Source: Chlorogloeopsis fritschii (GTDB taxonomy: Bacteria > Cyanobacteriota > Cyanobacteriia > Cyanobacteriales > Nostocaceae). Taken from it: DNA of 64,000 nt. Shown piece by piece: positions 62,135-64,000 of the stretch. Position 1 is the stretch's first letter; each line of letters starts with the position of its first letter. Under the pieces are notes generated by a model. The model did no database searches. It saw only the letters and a program-made list of their open reading frames with translations, and had not been told where the DNA came from. The stretch lies in assembly GCF_043099315.1 (NCBI RefSeq), contig NZ_CP170746.1; one strand, given 5' to 3'. The position numbers and the translations under genes are program-made.

Positions 62135-62977
62135 ATGACAGTAGCCAGCAGACGACGTCCTAACCCTAGTTTTGACAATAGCTTTATATCCCGCTTGCAA
62201 AAGCAATTTCCTGACCTTTTCCCTCCTGTTATTGCGATTATTATATTTCTAGCTGTATGGCAGCTGTTTTCTTGGCTTCCAGGGGCAACCCTACCAGGGC
62301 CAATTCAAGTTGTTCAAGACACTTGGATATTGATTTTATATCCCTTTTATGACAGAGGTGGAATTGACAAGGGTTTATTTTGGCAGATTTTAGCTAGTCT
62401 CAAGCGAGTAGCAATTAGTTACACCTTAGCTGCAATTTTCGGTATTGCTTTGGGCATTTTAATTGGTACTAATAAAACGATGTCCAAAGCGTTAGATCCT
62501 CTTTTTCAGTTATTGCGAACCGTACCTCCCTTGGCTTGGGTTCCTATTTCCCTAGCAGCTTTGCGACAAAATGAACCAGCAGCATTATTTGTAATTTTCA
62601 TCACTGCAATTTGGCCAATTTTAATTAACACTGCTGTAGGGGTAAAAGAAATTCCTCAAGATTACAACAACGTTGCCAAAGTTCTACAACTTTCCAAAAA
62701 AGAGTATTTCTTTAATATTCTTATTCCTGCCGCATTGCCATACATTTTCACAGGCTTGAGAATTGCGATTGGTTTAGCTTGGTTGGCAATTATCGCAGCA
62801 GAAATTGTGATGTCAGGTATTGTCGGCATTGGCTTTTTCATCTGGGATGCTTATCAAAATAACAACGTCAGCGAAATCATCTTAGCCCTCATTTATATCG
62901 GTGCCGTTGGTTTGCTGTTAGATAAACTGATGGCTTGGATTCAAACATTAATTTTGCCACCTGCAGATCAAAAATAG
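62135..62977 (+). CDS. cmpB: ABC transporter permease, CmpB/NrtB family
   Basis: The protein has 280 aa with five to six membrane helices (VIAIIIFLAVWQLFSWLP; ISYTLAAIFGIALGILIG; IGLAWLAIIAAEIVMSGI). The ATPase-contact EAA-type loop is near KEIPQDYNNVAKVLQLSKKE. FFIWDAYQNNNVSEIILALI near the end is typical of the family. It forms the inner-membrane channel of the transporter. It follows cmpA by 61 bp with agaggagagc before the ATG, so it is an operon member. Whether the substrate is bicarbonate or nitrate rests on cmpA. Confidence 0.9.
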   Translation: MTVASRRRPNPSFDNSFISRLQKQFPDLFPPVIAIIIFLAVWQLFSWLPGATLPGPIQVVQDTWILILYPFYDRGGIDKGLFWQILASLKRVAISYTLAAIFGIALGILIGTNKTMSKALDPLFQLLRTVPPLAWVPISLAALRQNEPAALFVIFITAIWPILINTAVGVKEIPQDYNNVAKVLQLSKKEYFFNILIPAALPYIFTGLRIAIGLAWLAIIAAEIVMSGIVGIGFFIWDAYQNNNVSEIILALIYIGAVGLLLDKLMAWIQTLILPPADQK

Positions 62978-62981
62978 TCAA

Positions 62982-63040
62982 TAGCTAATGGCTAATAGCT
63001 AATAGTAGAAGTGCAATTAGCTATTAATTATTAGCAAGTC
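62982..63040. repeat. Short tandem gctaatagc-type repeat tract
   Basis: agctaatggctaatagctaa and attagctattaatt form overlapping heptamer-like units, as at 26105-26186 and 47226-47280. It separates cmpB from cmpC. Confidence 0.7.
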
Positions 63041-63078
63041 TTCTTTTCCCACTCCCTATTCACTATTCCCAAAGTGCC

Positions 63079-64000
63079 ATGTCTGTATTTGTTGCAATTG
63101 ACCAAATTGATAAGGTTTTTAATCTCAGCAATGGTGGACAATACATTGCCCTCAAAGGTATTGACTTACAAATTAAAAAAGGCGAATTTATTTCCCTAAT
63201 TGGTCACTCCGGTTGTGGTAAATCTACATTATTAAATATGATTGCTGGTTTGGATTTACCAAGTGATGGTTTGGTTACTCTTGAGGGTAAACGTATCACC
63301 AAACCAGGGCCAGACCGAATGGTAGTTTTCCAAAATTATTCGTTGCTGCCTTGGCGAACGGTACGAGAAAATATAGCTTTGGCTGTAGATTCAGTCATGA
63401 CGCATCTGCCAGCAAGCGAACGTCGCACCATTGTCGAACAACATATTGATATGGTGGGGTTGCGTCCTCATGCCGAGAAACCTCCAGCAATGTTATCAGG
63501 TGGACAAAAGCAAAGGGTAGCGATCGCCCGCGCTTTAGCAATTCGTCCCAAGTTACTGTTGCTAGATGAGCCATTTGGTGCTTTGGATGCACTAACGCGG
63601 GGTAATTTGCAAGAACAGCTGATGCAAATCTGCGAACAGAACGAAGTCACCGCTGTGATGGTTACCCACGATGTTGATGAAGCAGTGCTGCTTTCCGACA
63701 GAATTGTGATGCTCACCAACGGCCCAGAATCGAAAATTGGTGGCATTCTAGAAGTAGACATTCCCAGACCTCGCAAGCGGATGGAGGTGGTAGAACATCC
63801 CAGTTACTACAGCTTGCGCAGCGAGATGATTTACTTCCTCAACCAGCAAAAACGCATCAAAAAAATTCGGGCACGCAAAACCACAATTGTCTCGAAGCAC
63901 GGTTTGGAAAAAGTCAATTTGGAAATTGGCTTTGTACCCCTAACTGCCTGCGCTCCCCTGGCAGTAGCAAAAGAGAAAGGCTTTTTCGCCAAGCACGGTT
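63079..64000 (+). CDS. cmpC: ABC transporter ATP-binding protein, CmpC/NrtC family (cut by window end)
   Basis: ATG 63079 opens a frame that runs off the window, 307 codons so far. The ATPase domain is complete: Walker A GHSGCGKST (about 43-51), Q-loop VVFQNYSLLPWR, signature LSGGQKQR, Walker B LLLLDEP, and the switch His in VMVTHDVDEA. After about residue 275 a second domain begins that resembles the substrate-binding protein itself (LEKVNLEIGFVPLTACAPLAVAKEKGFFAKHG, cut). This ATPase-plus-CmpA/NrtA-like fusion is specific to CmpC and NrtC (about 660 aa), where the C-terminal part senses substrate or regulates. It is third in the operon. A cmpD or nrtD gene probably follows beyond the edge. 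Confidence 0.93.
   Translation, partial: MSVFVAIDQIDKVFNLSNGGQYIALKGIDLQIKKGEFISLIGHSGCGKSTLLNMIAGLDLPSDGLVTLEGKRITKPGPDRMVVFQNYSLLPWRTVRENIALAVDSVMTHLPASERRTIVEQHIDMVGLRPHAEKPPAMLSGGQKQRVAIARALAIRPKLLLLDEPFGALDALTRGNLQEQLMQICEQNEVTAVMVTHDVDEAVLLSDRIVMLTNGPESKIGGILEVDIPRPRKRMEVVEHPSYYSLRSEMIYFLNQQKRIKKIRARKTTIVSKHGLEKVNLEIGFVPLTACAPLAVAKEKGFFAKHG

Overview
The window comes from a filamentous, heterocyst-forming cyanobacterium (Nostocales). The best evidence is an ordered fraC-fraD-fraE set (septal junction and filament integrity). Supporting signs are a CmpA/NrtA-family ABC operon, HisZ, a CAAD-domain protein, HicAB and XisHI pairs, many copies of the HIP1 octamer GCGATCGC, short heptamer arrays, and a tRNA without an encoded CCA. 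Genus and species cannot be fixed from the sequence alone. No CRISPR array, rRNA or prophage was seen.

Layout. Bases 1-1400 hold the start of a sigma factor, running off the left edge, and a secreted fasciclin protein. Bases 1479-16829 are one minus-strand block, a two-partner-secretion (TPS) locus: a TpsB/FhaC outer-membrane transporter, three large TpsA filamentous-haemagglutinin proteins (one frameshifted), the scar of a fourth, and a secreted TPR-CHAT (caspase-like) protein at the 3' end. A Ser/Thr kinase with TPRs faces it divergently. Bases 19.0-22.4 kb are debris: a WD40 C-terminus, a PAS-only sensor fragment, palindrome-rich repeats and a broken FecR-like gene. From 22.4 to 27.0 kb there are housekeeping genes (aminotransferase, DUF3891, tRNA-Ser, ferredoxin, nuclease lipoprotein, IMPase family). 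From 27.2 to 28.5 kb lies the wreck of a siderophore-uptake locus. Then come an Rpn-type nuclease, a TolC-like protein, a J-domain/TPR protein, hisZ, a HAD phosphatase, a CAAD protein, a 36-aa membrane peptide and a double-domain CobO-like protein.

fraCDE occupies 37.3-39.9 kb, with a repeat block between fraD and fraE. From 40 to 50.8 kb: a pentapeptide protein, DUF981, an orphan sugar permease, a BASS transporter, purN, a HigBA pair whose toxin has an amber stop, a CPBP protease, DUF3326, a second ferredoxin and acnB. Bases 50.9-53.5 kb hold xisH (nonsense mutation), xisI, hicB and a hicA broken by a frameshift and by an IS200/IS605-type tnpB element. The rest has a Uma2 nuclease, a ferritin-like/Dps protein, a Rieske protein, a frameshifted pentapeptide gene, an alpha/beta hydrolase and a GNAT acetyltransferase. 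At the right edge is a cmpABC-type (bicarbonate, or less likely nitrate) ABC operon cut by the window end.

Two themes stand out. The TPS-CHAT block looks like a functional unit in which secreted adhesins are paired with an exported caspase-like protein. The window also carries much genome decay: at least eight broken genes, including two toxins whose antitoxins are intact, plus several families of small palindromic repeats. Many small features (36-aa and 58-aa genes, the broken higB and hicA, and the substrate-binding-protein fragments) were read by hand from the nucleotides and are given with coordinates below.
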